From: Clostridium paridis
GTDB taxonomy: Bacteria > Bacillota > Clostridia > Clostridiales > Clostridiaceae
Assembly: GCF_016765615.1 (NCBI RefSeq)
Contig: NZ_JAESWA010000022.1
Span: 521,542-585,541 of the forward strand
Reading direction: 5' to 3'
DNA: 64,000 nt
The notes beneath the pieces were generated by a model. The model made no database searches. It had not been told where the DNA came from and saw only the letters and a program-made list of their open reading frames with translations. The position numbers and the translations under genes were made by a program. This document shows positions 7,996-17,794 of this stretch, one piece after another (the stretch's first letter is position 1; every line of letters starts with the position of its first letter).

Positions 7996-8841
7996 CTATT
8001 TTTCCAATTGTTTTAAAACGTAATTAGGTAAAGCAAAAGCTCCTTTATGTATTTCTTCATTATAATATTTTGTATTTTCAAGTTTTTCTTTAAATTTAAA
8101 GCCCTTAAAATCATTAATTGGATCATATTTCTTAGAAGCAAATCCAAATAACCAATGACCTGATGCATAGGTTGGCATATTATATTGATATGCTTTGCAT
8201 ATAGGGAATATCTTACCTATTTTGTTATATGCTCTTTTCATTTCTCTAGCATTATTAGGATAGTAAGGACTTTCACATTGATTAACCATTATTCCTTCTT
8301 CTGTTAATGCTTTATAGCAATCATTATAAAATGCTTCAGAAAATAGACCTTCTCCTGGTCCTATAGGATCTGTTGAATCTACTATTATTAAATCATAATA
8401 GTTTTCTTTATCCTTAATATATTTTATTCCATCTTCATAATAAACAGTTACTCTTGGATCATTAAGTTTACAAGAAGTATAAGATAAGTAATCCTTTGAA
8501 GCTTGAACTACTACAGGATCAATTTCTACCATATGAATCTCTTCAATTGTAGGGAAGCCAGTTAGTTCTCTTACTGTACCTCCATCTCCTCCACCTATAA
8601 CTAATGCTCTCTTGATATTAGGATTTACTCCTAAAGCAACATGTGTAATCATTTCATGATAAATAAACTCATCTTTTTCTGTAACCATAGTCCAGCCATC
8701 TATAACTAAGACACGACCAAACTCATAAGTGTCAATTATATCAATTTTTTGAAAATCACTCTTTCCTGAAAATACATGACCTTTAACCTTCATAGAAAAT
8801 TTAACATTTTCAGTTTGATTTTCTGTAAACCATAATTCCAT
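7996..8841 (-). CDS. speE: Spermidine synthase
   Basis: Transfers the aminopropyl group from decarboxylated S-adenosylmethionine to putrescine. The nucleotide-binding GGGDGGTVRELT and the catalytic-site segment DSTDPIGPGEGLF are both present. I place the start at the ATG that gives MELWF, because the GTG three codons earlier lies inside the AGGAGTG ribosome site. The resulting 281 residues is a typical length. It follows speD by 11 bases, so the two form a two-gene operon that makes spermidine. Confidence 0.95.
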   Translation of the reverse strand: MELWFTENQTENVKFSMKVKGHVFSGKSDFQKIDIIDTYEFGRVLVIDGWTMVTEKDEFIYHEMITHVALGVNPNIKRALVIGGGDGGTVRELTGFPTIEEIHMVEIDPVVVQASKDYLSYTSCKLNDPRVTVYYEDGIKYIKDKENYYDLIIVDSTDPIGPGEGLFSEAFYNDCYKALTEEGIMVNQCESPYYPNNAREMKRAYNKIGKIFPICKAYQYNMPTYASGHWLFGFASKKYDPINDFKGFKFKEKLENTKYYNEEIHKGAFALPNYVLKQLEK

Positions 8842-8852
8842 ATTATTCACTC

Positions 8853-9275
8853 CTAATCCATAAATTCAAAAGGCTTATGAGATGTTATTTCTACATCTAC
8901 TTTTGAATAATTTTTAATTTTTTCGACAATTCCTCTTGCGATTTCGGTTGATTCACTTCTTTCGGCTTCTAGAACCTTTTCAAGGTATGCAAAAGCATCC
9001 CATGGATTTATAGTATCTCCACAAGTATATAAATCAACAGATGCATAGCCATATTCTGGCCAAGTATGAATTGTAAGATGAGATTCTTGAATAATTACAG
9101 CTCCACTTACTCCCCAAGGATTAAATCTATGAAAACAACTTGTCACGATAGTAGCCTTTGATTCAATCGCAGCTTCTTTCATGTACTTTTCAATTATTTC
9201 ATGATCTTTTAATATTTCCTTATTACAGTTGTAATATTCAATTAAAATATGTCTTCCTAGTTGTTCAATATGCAT
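8853..9275 (-). CDS. speD: S-adenosylmethionine decarboxylase proenzyme
   Basis: This is the pyruvoyl enzyme that makes the aminopropyl donor for SpeE. The self-cleavage site is Glu64-Ser65 in ESHLTIHTWPEYGYASVDLY. Ser65 would become the pyruvoyl group, and His70 and Cys85 fit the processing and catalytic residues of the short bacterial class (also called SpeH). Its 140 residues include the full small proenzyme. The start has a GGAGGG site. It is the first gene of a speD-speE pair. Confidence 0.95.
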   Translation of the reverse strand: MHIEQLGRHILIEYYNCNKEILKDHEIIEKYMKEAAIESKATIVTSCFHRFNPWGVSGAVIIQESHLTIHTWPEYGYASVDLYTCGDTINPWDAFAYLEKVLEAERSESTEIARGIVEKIKNYSKVDVEITSHKPFEFMD

Positions 9276-9518
9276 TTAAATCCCTCCTAAATTATTCACC
9301 TATAATTTATTTACATAGAATTTTATTAGTAATTTATTTATTTTTAATGATTTTTATCTATTTTATCTTCAATTAGTTTAGTAATACATAACTTTCAGTT
9401 TAATTTATTGAATTTATAAACTTTTGTTTAGTAATATTAAACCACCAGTTTTATATATATTAACCATTTAATAATATACCACACTTTAAATACATATATG
9501 TAATCCGAAATTCAACCA
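9276..9518. other. AT-rich intergenic stretch upstream of speD
   Basis: This is the 5' part of a gap of about 330 bases. It must hold the speD promoter, but I see no pair of boxes good enough to name. No reading frame, riboswitch or repeat was recognised. Confidence 0.4.
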
Positions 9519-9562
9519 AAAATGGGATATAAGTTAATTTAAATCAACCTATATCCCATTTA
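9519..9562 (-). terminator. Terminator downstream of the TPR-like gene
   Basis: AATGGGATATA and TATATCCCATT form a stem around an AT-rich loop, with A and T runs on either side. It lies about 45 bases beyond the stop. Confidence 0.7.
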
Positions 9563-9605
9563 CTATGTTTTTCTTTAATTATCTTCGATTTTTATTAGGA
9601 ATATA

Positions 9606-10559
9606 TTAAATAATTGTATTTCTTATTTCTTGAATTTCTTTATGAATTTCATCAACAATACTTTGTTCATTTTTACTTAAAAAGCCTAAAGACATTTCAT
9701 ATATTTCTATTTCTCTTTTATAGTTATCCTTTCTACTTCTTAACTTTTCTTCGTAAGGTCTATCTATAAAATCTTTAATTAACATGGAGTAATACTCCTG
9801 ACTGCCAAACTCTTTTGCTAATTTTAATTTTTCTAGATAATATAAATCCTTCTTTTCTTTCTTAATAAGGTAATCAATTAATAAGTTAAAATATTCTCGT
9901 GAAGTGTCATATGCTTTTATTTTGCTAAAATATTTCTCATCATTTATTAATGACAAAATTATTTCTTCATTTACACCTAATTTTATTAACTTATCCTTTA
10001 ACTCATATACTTTCCAGTACTTTTTAGATCTAATTGATAAATCTGTGTAAGTTTCATAAACTTCTTTTGTTGTAAATTCTACTTCTTCACTTAAAAGTAT
10101 TAGAGAAATTAATTGTTCTAAACATTCAATGGCTTTATTCGTATTATGTACCTCAAAATTATATTTATACTCAAACCACAAGTCCCTTTGCCATAGAAAT
10201 ACCTTGTTTTTAATTCCTTCCTTATAATGTTCTCTTTTAGAAATATTATAAGACTTGTTCAAAAAAATAAATGAATCAAGAAATTCCCTTTCCATCTCAG
10301 CTATATAAGCTAGGTTCAAGTAAAAATCCTCTTTTTCCCCATATTTAGATAATGACCTATAACAAAATTCTTTTGCTGTGTCCAATTCTTCTAAGTTAAT
10401 TGCACAGTCAATCATCGAAAAATAACATAGAAGTTCTTCATCATTCTCTTCAATTTCATCTAACGCTTTCATAAACATTTCAAAGGCATCTTTATATTTT
10501 TCCTCATTTTTTAATCTACTACCCTCATTTATTAGAAGTTGAAACTTCCCTCTTGACAT
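9606..10559 (-). CDS. TPR-like helical repeat protein of unknown function
   Basis: This 317-residue soluble protein is rich in Glu, Lys and Leu, with no signal peptide or membrane segment. The N-terminal half reads as paired amphipathic helices spaced like tetratricopeptide repeats, for example KYKDAFEMFMKALDEIEEN (about 21-40) and LDTAKEFCYRSLSKYGEKED. The rest is also predicted helical. Such folds serve as protein-docking scaffolds. No enzymatic motif is seen and no family name can be given. The ribosome site is AAGGTGGTGA. The leader upstream shows unusual secondary structure. Confidence 0.75.
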   Translation of the reverse strand: MSRGKFQLLINEGSRLKNEEKYKDAFEMFMKALDEIEENDEELLCYFSMIDCAINLEELDTAKEFCYRSLSKYGEKEDFYLNLAYIAEMEREFLDSFIFLNKSYNISKREHYKEGIKNKVFLWQRDLWFEYKYNFEVHNTNKAIECLEQLISLILLSEEVEFTTKEVYETYTDLSIRSKKYWKVYELKDKLIKLGVNEEIILSLINDEKYFSKIKAYDTSREYFNLLIDYLIKKEKKDLYYLEKLKLAKEFGSQEYYSMLIKDFIDRPYEEKLRSRKDNYKREIEIYEMSLGFLSKNEQSIVDEIHKEIQEIRNTII

Positions 10560-10616
10560 TATCTCACCACCTTTCTTTTAATAATACTCTCTATATTATA
10601 TGAATTTATTCTAGCC

Positions 10617-10761
10617 ACTTCTTTGCTGAACTTTCAAAAATCAAGTTTCCGTATACATATTCTGAAATAAGCAACTACAACCGTCCATTTATCTCATCTA
10701 CTTCTTGGTTGAACATTCCAAGAAGTATGATTCATAAATGTGGGTTTCGTAAGCTTATTTC
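10617..10761 (-). promoter_or_regulatory. Structured element upstream of the TPR-like gene (unassigned)
   Basis: GAAATAAGC (10664-10672) pairs with GCTTATTTC (10753-10761) and encloses a hairpin ACTTCTTGG/CCAAGAAGT (10700-10708 and 10718-10726). A diverged direct copy of the hairpin region, ACTTCTTTGCTGAACTTTC, lies at 10617-10635. It could be a regulatory leader or a small RNA. It matches no riboswitch class I know. Confidence 0.35.
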
Positions 10762-10789
10762 TATTATACCAATAATTTGCAAAAAAGAA

Positions 10790-10830
10790 AAAGCTAGAGG
10801 TATAAGCGTTATACTTATACTTCTAGCTTT
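10790..10830 (-). terminator. Terminator of amtB-glnK
   Basis: AAAGCTAGAGGTATAAG and CTTATACTTCTAGCTTT form a 17-bp stem with one mismatch around a seven-base loop, 12 bases past the glnK stop. Confidence 0.85.
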
Positions 10831-10841
10831 AAATTTATAAA

Positions 10842-11204
10842 TTATTCTTTGTATTGAAGAGCGTCTCTACCTTCTTCTCCAGTACTTATTCTAACAACAT
10901 TCTCAACATTATATACAAATATCTTTCCATCACCTATTTTTCCAGTATGAAGCACTTTTTTTGCTGTCTTTACTACTTCCTCAACTGGAACATCACATAC
11001 AACAATCTCAACTTTCACTTTAGGTAATAGGTTTATATCTACAGTAGTTCCTCTATAAAATTCTTTGTGCCCCTTTTGTGTTCCACAACCTAACACGTTT
11101 GATACGGTCATACCTGTTATCCCAATTTCATTTAATGCATCCTTAAGATCATCAAATTTACTTTGAGAAGTGATAATATCAATTTTTGATAATTTTTGAC
11201 TCAT
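10842..11204 (-). CDS. glnK: Nitrogen regulatory P-II protein
   Basis: Trimeric sensor of 2-oxoglutarate, ATP and ADP that plugs the ammonium channel. The fold is recognisable from KIDIITSQSKFDDLKDALNE, the T-loop region KGHKEFYRGTTVDI and the C-terminal VENVVRISTGEEGRDAL. The T-loop differs from the proteobacterial RGAEYxVDF form, although a Tyr is present. It lies directly downstream of amtB on the same strand, the conserved partner arrangement, so GlnK is the best name. The ribosome site is AAGGGGG. Confidence 0.93.
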   Translation of the reverse strand: MSQKLSKIDIITSQSKFDDLKDALNEIGITGMTVSNVLGCGTQKGHKEFYRGTTVDINLLPKVKVEIVVCDVPVEEVVKTAKKVLHTGKIGDGKIFVYNVENVVRISTGEEGRDALQYKE

Positions 11205-11219
11205 AATAATACCCCCTTA

Positions 11220-12452
11220 TTAGCTTAATCCGCCGTAAGCTTCCTCTCCATGATTCGAAACGTCAACTCCAGCTTGTTCGTCTTCACTAGAAACTCTTAA
11301 TCCAATAGTCTTATCAATAACTTTTAAGATTATAAATGTCATTACTGCTGCAAATGCTATAGTTGCGACAATAGCAATTAATTGAGCCCCTAATAAATGT
11401 ATATTACCATAAATCAATCCATCTGCACCAGCTGAATTTATACTTTTTGATGCAAATATACCAGTTGCTATACCTCCCCAGATACCTCCTATACCATGGC
11501 ATCCAAAAGCATCTAAAGCATCATCATAGTTTAACTTTGATTTTAATATTGTTACTGCAAAGAAGCATATGAATCCACCTATTGCACCAATTGCAATGGA
11601 AGACATTGGACTTACAAAACCTGCTCCAGGTGTAATAGCAACTAATCCAGCTACAAGTCCACTTGCTGCTCCAAGTGCAGTTATTTTTCCTCTGTGTATA
11701 TATTCACCAATACTCCATGCAATTGCTGAAGCTGCTGCTGCTGTATTTGTTGTAATAAATGCATTAAATGCTACATCGCTTACCGAAAGAGCACTACCAG
11801 CATTAAATCCATACCATCCGAATAATAGTAATCCTGCTCCTAAAACTGTAATTGTAAGGTTATGAGGTGTAACAGTTTCTTTCTTTTTTCTTTGTCCTAA
11901 AACCAATGCTGCAACTAAACCTGAGACTCCAGAACTTATATGAACTACGTCCCCACCAGCAAAGTCTAATGCACCTAGATTTCTAATCCAACCGCCAACA
12001 CCCCATACCCAGTGAGCTAGAGGATCATATACAAAGGTTGCCCATAGCAACATGAATAACATAAATGCCATTGTTTTCATTCTTTCAGCAATTGCACCTG
12101 AAATTAATGCCGGCGTTATAACTGCAAACATCATTTGAAACATCATAAATGCTTGATGAGGAATTGTACCTGCATAATCAGCATTTGGTTCAAATCCAAC
12201 CCCGTTTAATCCTAAGAAATTAAATCCACCTAATATTCCATTAATGTCTGATCCAAAGGCTAATGTATATCCTATAAGTATCCATTGTATGGAAATAATT
12301 GCTATAGCACCATAACTGTGTAAGGTTGTACTTAATACATTCTTTCGTCTAACCATACCCCCATAAAATAATGCTAATGCTGGTGTCATTACTAATACTA
12401 ATACTGTTGAAATAAAAACAAACACCGTATCTGCACCGTTAATTGCGTTCAT
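11220..12452 (-). CDS. amtB: Ammonium transporter
   Basis: Eleven-helix ammonium channel. The twin pore histidines lie in DPLAHWVWGVGGW and DAFGCHGIGGIWGG. The frame extends 33 codons further upstream, but the start is placed at the ATG giving MNAINGADTVF because it has a GGGGAGGT site and yields the expected N-terminal helix. The product is 410 residues. A good promoter lies 60-87 bases upstream of this start, which also rules out the longer form. The gene is followed by glnK 15 bases downstream. Confidence 0.95.
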   Translation of the reverse strand: MNAINGADTVFVFISTVLVLVMTPALALFYGGMVRRKNVLSTTLHSYGAIAIISIQWILIGYTLAFGSDINGILGGFNFLGLNGVGFEPNADYAGTIPHQAFMMFQMMFAVITPALISGAIAERMKTMAFMLFMLLWATFVYDPLAHWVWGVGGWIRNLGALDFAGGDVVHISSGVSGLVAALVLGQRKKKETVTPHNLTITVLGAGLLLFGWYGFNAGSALSVSDVAFNAFITTNTAAAASAIAWSIGEYIHRGKITALGAASGLVAGLVAITPGAGFVSPMSSIAIGAIGGFICFFAVTILKSKLNYDDALDAFGCHGIGGIWGGIATGIFASKSINSAGADGLIYGNIHLLGAQLIAIVATIAFAAVMTFIILKVIDKTIGLRVSSEDEQAGVDVSNHGEEAYGGLS

Positions 12453-12510
12453 AATAAAACCTCCCCTTAAATAAATCCCGAAATAATTTTGTATTATTAC
12501 TATGTCTAAA

Positions 12511-12539
12511 ATTTTACTATTCAATTGAACATTTGTCAA
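12511..12539 (-). promoter_or_regulatory. Promoter of amtB-glnK
   Basis: On the minus strand a perfect TTGACA is separated by 17 bases from TAAAAT. The predicted transcript start leaves a leader of about 50 bases before the amtB ATG. The rest of the gap up to the terminator at 12761 is AT-rich, with no recognised site. Confidence 0.7.
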
Positions 12540-12760
12540 ATAAATCATCATTTGATTGATATATTTTCATTATTTTTAGGGTTTTAATATCATTTTCTTA
12601 TTTTAGTGATGTACAATTAACTCAATCTTTTTTTGTCTTTTTTTGTTTATAGCTAACAACAAAGCCTTAAAAAATACATTTCAACTTGTACATAAAAGAC
12701 TAAATTTTATAATTTTAAGCAACCTCCCTTTGTAAACATTTACTCGTTTGAGAAAATTTA

Positions 12761-12797
12761 AAAGCTACACTAAAATAAATCTATTTTAGTGTAGCTT
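12761..12797 (-). terminator. Terminator downstream of the 2-hydroxyacid dehydrogenase gene
   Basis: AAAGCTACACTAAAATA and TATTTTAGTGTAGCTTT form a perfect 17-bp stem with a 3-4 base loop. Repeat copy B lies between it and the gene. Confidence 0.8.
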
Positions 12798-12811
12798 TAA
12801 CATAAAACTTT

Positions 12812-12898
12812 TATACAGGGTTTTGAGTTCAACTAATAATTTATTCATGCCTGAACTTAAACAAGAATAAATTAAGTTTCCTATAAAAAAACCTATAC
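12812..12898 (+). repeat. Dispersed palindromic intergenic repeat, copy B
   Basis: Starts ACAGGGTTTTGAGTTCAACT and ends TTAAGTTTCCTATAAAAAA plus CCTATA. It matches copy C in opposite orientation, with about 14 extra bases in the loop. It overlaps the last codons of the dehydrogenase gene, so the final residues (RIV and stop) come from the repeat arm. Confidence 0.6.
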
Positions 12899-13849
12899 TA
12901 TTCTGTTTTTCTTCTCTCCATCATAAAACGCCTTAATATTATTTAATAAGTCCCTAAACAATCTTTCTCTAGCCTCTAAACTCGCCCAAGCTATATGAGG
13001 AGTAACTACTAGCTTTTGTTTATTTTTTATTTTAAGTAATGGATTATCTTCATTAATTGGTTCTACCTTAAACACATCTAGAGCTGCTGCCTTTATTAAA
13101 TCCTCGTCTAAAGCCCTTGCTAAGTCCTCATCTACAACTATAGGTCCTCTTCCCATATTAATTAGTACAGCATTTTTTTTCATTTTAGAAATATTATCAT
13201 AATTCATTAACCCCTGGGTTTTATCATTTAGAGGTGAATGAATTGATAAAATATCAGAAGTTCTTAATAGCTCATCTAACTCTACTCTTTTATAATCAGC
13301 GTTATTATTTTGACCAGATGTAGAGTAATATTGAACATTAGCACCAAATGCTTCTGCTATTTTTGCAACTTTTCTTCCTATTGCTCCTAATCCTACTATC
13401 CCCCAAGTCTTCCCTGATATATCATTATATTCTTTATCTAAATTAGTGAATATAGGACTTTTTGAATATTCTCCACTTTTGACGTAGTTATCATAATATG
13501 CAATTTCATCGTTAATATGAAGTAATGTAGCAAAGGTATGTTGAGCTACAGTATTTGTAGAATAACCTGCCACGTTTGTAACAGCTATATTTCTCTTTCT
13601 TGCATACTCCACATCGATATTGTTATACCCTGTTGCCATTTCACAAATAAGTTCTAATTTTGTATTTCCTGATAAATTACTTTCATTTAATACAACCTTA
13701 TTAGTTAATATTACATTTGCATCTTTAACTCTTTCAGCTACTAATTCACTTGGAGTAATATCATAATACTTTACATCTCCAAATTCTTTTAAAAGCTCAA
13801 AATTTACTTTTCCCATTGTTCTACCATCTAAAATTACTATACTTTTCAT
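12893..13849 (-). CDS. D-isomer specific 2-hydroxyacid dehydrogenase
   Basis: NAD-dependent oxidoreductase of the D-2-hydroxyacid family (318 residues). The nucleotide fold has GLGAIGRKVAKIAEAFGA, the catalytic Arg lies in NMGRGPIVVDEDL, and the catalytic His in VVTPHIAWAS. The substrate could be glycerate/hydroxypyruvate, lactate or another 2-oxoacid. The sequence is closest in feel to glycerate dehydrogenases, but this is a weak call. The ribosome site is GGAGG. It lies 36 bases beyond the metH stop and may be co-transcribed with it. Confidence 0.88.
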   Translation of the reverse strand: MKSIVILDGRTMGKVNFELLKEFGDVKYYDITPSELVAERVKDANVILTNKVVLNESNLSGNTKLELICEMATGYNNIDVEYARKRNIAVTNVAGYSTNTVAQHTFATLLHINDEIAYYDNYVKSGEYSKSPIFTNLDKEYNDISGKTWGIVGLGAIGRKVAKIAEAFGANVQYYSTSGQNNNADYKRVELDELLRTSDILSIHSPLNDKTQGLMNYDNISKMKKNAVLINMGRGPIVVDEDLARALDEDLIKAAALDVFKVEPINEDNPLLKIKNKQKLVVTPHIAWASLEARERLFRDLLNNIKAFYDGEKKNRIV

Positions 13850-13885
13850 ATGTGCCTCCTATATCAAAAACATTACTAACTATTA

Positions 13886-16800
13886 TTATAGCACATAACC
13901 TTTAAGTCTTTTAAGAATGGTTTGTATGTCTTCTCCTTTTCTACGGCTATAATCTTCAATCTGATCCATAGATAATTTTGTTAAATCAAAATACCTTGAA
14001 CTTTTTGAAGCAAAATACAAACCACATACTGATGAAACTGGATTCATCATGTAATGTTCTGTTAGTGTAACTTTAATTTTTTCTGTTCCATCTAAAAGTT
14101 TAAATGCTTTTTCTATTTCTTTTTGATCCTTAAGTGAAGGATAACCAAAAGCAGGCCTAATTCCTCTATATTTACTTTGGAATATTTCTTTCATGCTTAA
14201 GTCTTCATTTTCTTCGTAAGCCCAAAATTTCTTTCTAATATCCTCGTGTAGTTTTTCTGCAGAAGCTTCAGCTAATCTATCACATAAGAGTTTCAGCATA
14301 ATAGCACCATAGTCATCTCCTGAATCTTTAAGTTCCTTTTCATACTCATAAGCGCCGTCCCCTGCAGTCACTATAAATGCACCTATATAATCTTTTATAT
14401 TTGAGGTTTTTGGTGCAATAAAGTCTGCCAAACTTAAATACTCGCCCTTATTACTTTGCCTTTGCTGACGTAGGAAATAAAATTTTTCTACTTCTTTATT
14501 ATTCTCATCATATAAAGTAACTTCATCACCTTCTGAATTACATGGGAATATGCCATACACGCCCTTTGGAATTATCCTTCCATTTTCCTCAAGAGTATCT
14601 AACATTGAATTAGCATCTTCTAATAACTTCTTGGCCTCTTCACCATATTTCTCATCCTCTAATATTTCTGGGTAAGTTTTTTTCATTTCCCAAGCAATAA
14701 AGAAAAAAGTCCAATCAATATATCTTCTTAATTCCTTAATACTATAGCTTATCTCTTGTTTACCTATAACCTTTGGAATAGCTATATCTTCTTTTCTCCA
14801 TTCCTGCTTTAATGCTTTTTCCCTTGCTTCTTCTATAGAAACGTTATTGATTTTAATATTATTATAAGTATCTCTTACTTCTTGATACTCTTCTTTAATT
14901 TTATTTATATATCCTTCTTTATCTTTAATAAGTTCTTTTAAAATCTCAACTGTTTTAGACGCATCTCCACCATAAATAACACCTTTTGAATAATTAGGTT
15001 CTATCTTTAGAGCTGTATGAGTTTTTGATGTAGTAGCTCCTCCAATTATTAATGGTATATCAAAATCTTGTCTTTCTAATTCTGATGCAACATGGGCCAT
15101 TTCATCTAGTGATGGAGTAATAAGACCGCTTAAGCCTATAACATCTACTTCCTCTTCCTTAGCCCTTCTTAATATTTCTTCACAACTCACCATTACTCCC
15201 AAGTCAATAACTTCAAAATTGTTGCAAGCTAAAACTACTCCTACGATATTTTTACCTATATCATGTACATCGCCTTTTACAGTAGCTAGTAGAACTTTAC
15301 CTGCTTTAGCTCCTGATTTTGAATTTTCTTCTTTAATAAATGGTAGTAATATTTCCACAGCCTTTTTCATAACTCTAGCTGACTTTACCACTTGAGGAAG
15401 AAACATCTTTCCATCTCCAAAAAGCTCTCCAACAATCTTCATACCATCCATTAATGGTCCCTCGATTATACTTAAAGCCATATATTTAGCTTCTCTTGCC
15501 TCTTCTAAATCAAAAATTAAATAGTCTCCATTCCCTTTAACTATAGAGTTGCTTAATCTCTTTTCTAAAGATTCATTTCTCCATAGTTCAACCTTTGTAT
15601 CACTAGCTACTCCTTCACCTTTAAATCTTTCTGCTGCCTCTAAAAGTTCTTCACTTGCTTCTGGCTTTTTATTTAACACAACATTTTCTACAAGTTCTAA
15701 TAAATCTTTTGGAATATCATCATATATTTTAATCATTCCAGGATTTACTATTCCCATATCCATCCCACTCTTAATAGCATGGTATAAGAAAACAGAATGC
15801 ATAGCCTCTCTTATTGCATTATTTCCTCTAAATGAAAAGCTTAAGTTTGATACTCCTCCTGATACTTTTGCATATGGAAGATTTTCTTTTATCCATTTAG
15901 TAGCCTTTATAAAATCAACTGCATACCCATTATGCTCTTCCATTCCAGTTGCTATTGCAAGGATGTTAGGATCAAATATTATATCTTCTGGTGGGAATTT
16001 AATCTTTTCTGTTAATAAATCATAAGCTCTTTTACAAATAGCTTTCTTTTTTTCAAATGTATCTGCTTGCCCATTTTCATCAAAAGCCATTACTACAACC
16101 GCAGCACCAAAAGATTTAATTATTTTTGCTTTCTTTAAAAACTCCACTTCTCCCTCTTTTAAAGAAATAGAATTTACTATAGGTTTACCTCCTATAGATT
16201 CTAAACCAGCTAAAATAACTTCCCATCTTGATGAATCAATCATAATTGGTTTGCTTGCTATTTCTGGTTCAGATGCTAAAAGTTTAAGGAAATTCTCCAT
16301 TTCTTCCTTTGCTTCTAAAAGGCCATCATCAAAATTTATATCTAAAACTTGAGCTCCATTTTCTACCTGATCTCTAGCTATTGCTAATGCCTCTTCATAT
16401 TGCTTTTCTCTAATAAGTCTAGCAAATTTAGCTGATCCTGCTACATTTAGTCTCTCACCAATATTTATGAAATTATTTTCTTCTCTAGCTTCTAGTAACT
16501 CTAACCCTGCATATTTACTATAAATTTTTATTTCCGGAAAATTTCTTGCTCTATATTCACTTACTAGTTCACTAATTGCTTTAATATGTTCAGGCGTAGT
16601 ACCACAGCATCCACCAACTATATTTAAACAATTATCTTCTAATAATTCTTTAAGATTTTCAGCTGTAACCTCAGGAGTTTCGTCATATTCTCCTAATACA
16701 TTTGGCAATCCTGCATTAGGATAAACTGATATAAATAACCCTTGGCTTTTAGCTAACTCTTTTACAAATGGAACTAACTCTTTAGCCCCAAAGGAGCAGT

Positions 16801-17539
16801 TTAACCCAATAGAAATAACATACTCACTATTCATAGATGCACAAAAAGCTTCTAAGGTCTGTCCTGATAGTATTCTTCCACCTTTGTCATTAATCGTGCC
16901 TGATATCATAATTGGAAGAGCTTTATTTTTTTCTTCAAAGACTTCTTCAGCAGCAATAATTGCGGCTCTAGCGTTTAATGAATCAAATATAGTTTCAATT
17001 AATAGTAAATCCACGCCTCCATCTACAAGTCCTTTAATTTGTTCTTTATAGGATTCCTTAACTTGTGTAAAAGTAACGCTTCTATAAGCAGGATTTTCTA
17101 CTTCTGGAGACATTGATAATGTCTTATTTGTAGGTCCTACAGAACCAGCAACATATCTATATCTATCTTTTGTAGTATATAAGTCCGCAACCTCACGCGC
17201 TATTTTCGCACTATTAAGATTAATATCATAAACCAAATGCGTAAGTTCATAATCCTCTTGAGAAATTATAGTACTATTAAAGGTATTTGTCTCAATAATA
17301 TCTGCCCCTGCTTCCAAATAACTCTTATGTATTTCTTTTATTATATCTGGATTCGTTAAAGATAATATATCATTATTTCCCTTTTGCTCTTTTGGAAAAT
17401 CCTTTAATAATTCCCCTCTATAATCCTCTTCATTAAGCTTGAAAGATTGAATACTAGTTCCCATTGCCCCATCAAGAACTAAAATTCTTTCTTCTAAATC
17501 CTTAACTAATCTTGAATTTTTAAATAAATGCCCCCTCAT
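13886..17539 (-). CDS. metH: Cobalamin-dependent methionine synthase, full length
   Basis: Makes methionine from homocysteine and 5-methyltetrahydrofolate through methylcobalamin. All four modules are present in the 1217 residues. The homocysteine domain has the zinc ligands in IGLNCS and [11 protein letters not shown]. The pterin domain follows (about 350-620). The B12 domain has the lower-ligand motif DVHDIGKN (about 740). The C-terminal SAM-dependent reactivation domain (about 890-1217) is also present, and many clostridial homologues lack it. I chose the second ATG as start because the first one lies within the GGAGGT ribosome site. No SAM riboswitch is visible upstream. Confidence 0.95.
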   Translation of the reverse strand: MRGHLFKNSRLVKDLEERILVLDGAMGTSIQSFKLNEEDYRGELLKDFPKEQKGNNDILSLTNPDIIKEIHKSYLEAGADIIETNTFNSTIISQEDYELTHLVYDINLNSAKIAREVADLYTTKDRYRYVAGSVGPTNKTLSMSPEVENPAYRSVTFTQVKESYKEQIKGLVDGGVDLLLIETIFDSLNARAAIIAAEEVFEEKNKALPIMISGTINDKGGRILSGQTLEAFCASMNSEYVISIGLNCSFGAKELVPFVKELAKSQGLFISVYPNAGLPNVLGEYDETPEVTAENLKELLEDNCLNIVGGCCGTTPEHIKAISELVSEYRARNFPEIKIYSKYAGLELLEAREENNFINIGERLNVAGSAKFARLIREKQYEEALAIARDQVENGAQVLDINFDDGLLEAKEEMENFLKLLASEPEIASKPIMIDSSRWEVILAGLESIGGKPIVNSISLKEGEVEFLKKAKIIKSFGAAVVVMAFDENGQADTFEKKKAICKRAYDLLTEKIKFPPEDIIFDPNILAIATGMEEHNGYAVDFIKATKWIKENLPYAKVSGGVSNLSFSFRGNNAIREAMHSVFLYHAIKSGMDMGIVNPGMIKIYDDIPKDLLELVENVVLNKKPEASEELLEAAERFKGEGVASDTKVELWRNESLEKRLSNSIVKGNGDYLIFDLEEAREAKYMALSIIEGPLMDGMKIVGELFGDGKMFLPQVVKSARVMKKAVEILLPFIKEENSKSGAKAGKVLLATVKGDVHDIGKNIVGVVLACNNFEVIDLGVMVSCEEILRRAKEEEVDVIGLSGLITPSLDEMAHVASELERQDFDIPLIIGGATTSKTHTALKIEPNYSKGVIYGGDASKTVEILKELIKDKEGYINKIKEEYQEVRDTYNNIKINNVSIEEAREKALKQEWRKEDIAIPKVIGKQEISYSIKELRRYIDWTFFFIAWEMKKTYPEILEDEKYGEEAKKLLEDANSMLDTLEENGRIIPKGVYGIFPCNSEGDEVTLYDENNKEVEKFYFLRQQRQSNKGEYLSLADFIAPKTSNIKDYIGAFIVTAGDGAYEYEKELKDSGDDYGAIMLKLLCDRLAEASAEKLHEDIRKKFWAYEENEDLSMKEIFQSKYRGIRPAFGYPSLKDQKEIEKAFKLLDGTEKIKVTLTEHYMMNPVSSVCGLYFASKSSRYFDLTKLSMDQIEDYSRRKGEDIQTILKRLKGYVL

Positions 17540-17581
17540 ACTTACCTCCATTATTTCAAAATTATATTTCTTTATTTGTGG

Positions 17582-17653
17582 TATAGGGTTTTTTATAGGA
17601 AACTTAACTTATTCTTACATAAATAAGTTATTAGTTAAACTTAAAACCCTATA
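17582..17653 (-). repeat. Dispersed palindromic intergenic repeat, copy C (in the metH leader)
   Basis: The most symmetric copy. The outer arms TATAGGGTTTT and AAAACCCTATA pair, and the inner arms AACTTATT and AATAAGTT pair. In the metH transcript it would form a long hairpin between a TATAAT-like box (near 17665) and the start codon. Copies A and B share its core. Confidence 0.65.
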
Positions 17654-17721
17654 TTTTCATTTATTATACTATACAAAGACCACCAATTCTAGTAAATACC
17701 TATATATAAAATAGGATATAC

Positions 17722-17762
17722 AAAAAATCGATTATTTATATTAATTAAATAATCGATTTTTT
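17722..17762 (-). terminator. Terminator of the zinc-ribbon gene
   Basis: AAAAAATCGATTATTT and AAATAATCGATTTTTT form a perfect 16-bp stem with a nine-base loop, about 30 bases past the stop. Confidence 0.85.
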
Positions 17763-17794
17763 ACTAATTAATTTAATTTTAAAAAATAATAATC

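Noticed and set aside
12453-12551. Longer amtB start adding 33 codons
   Set aside because: The extension contains the promoter boxes and lacks a ribosome site. The inner ATG has GGGGAGGT.
17540-17720. SAM riboswitch (S-box) before metH
   Set aside because: The conserved S-box core segments are absent. The only structure is the palindromic repeat shared with two other loci.
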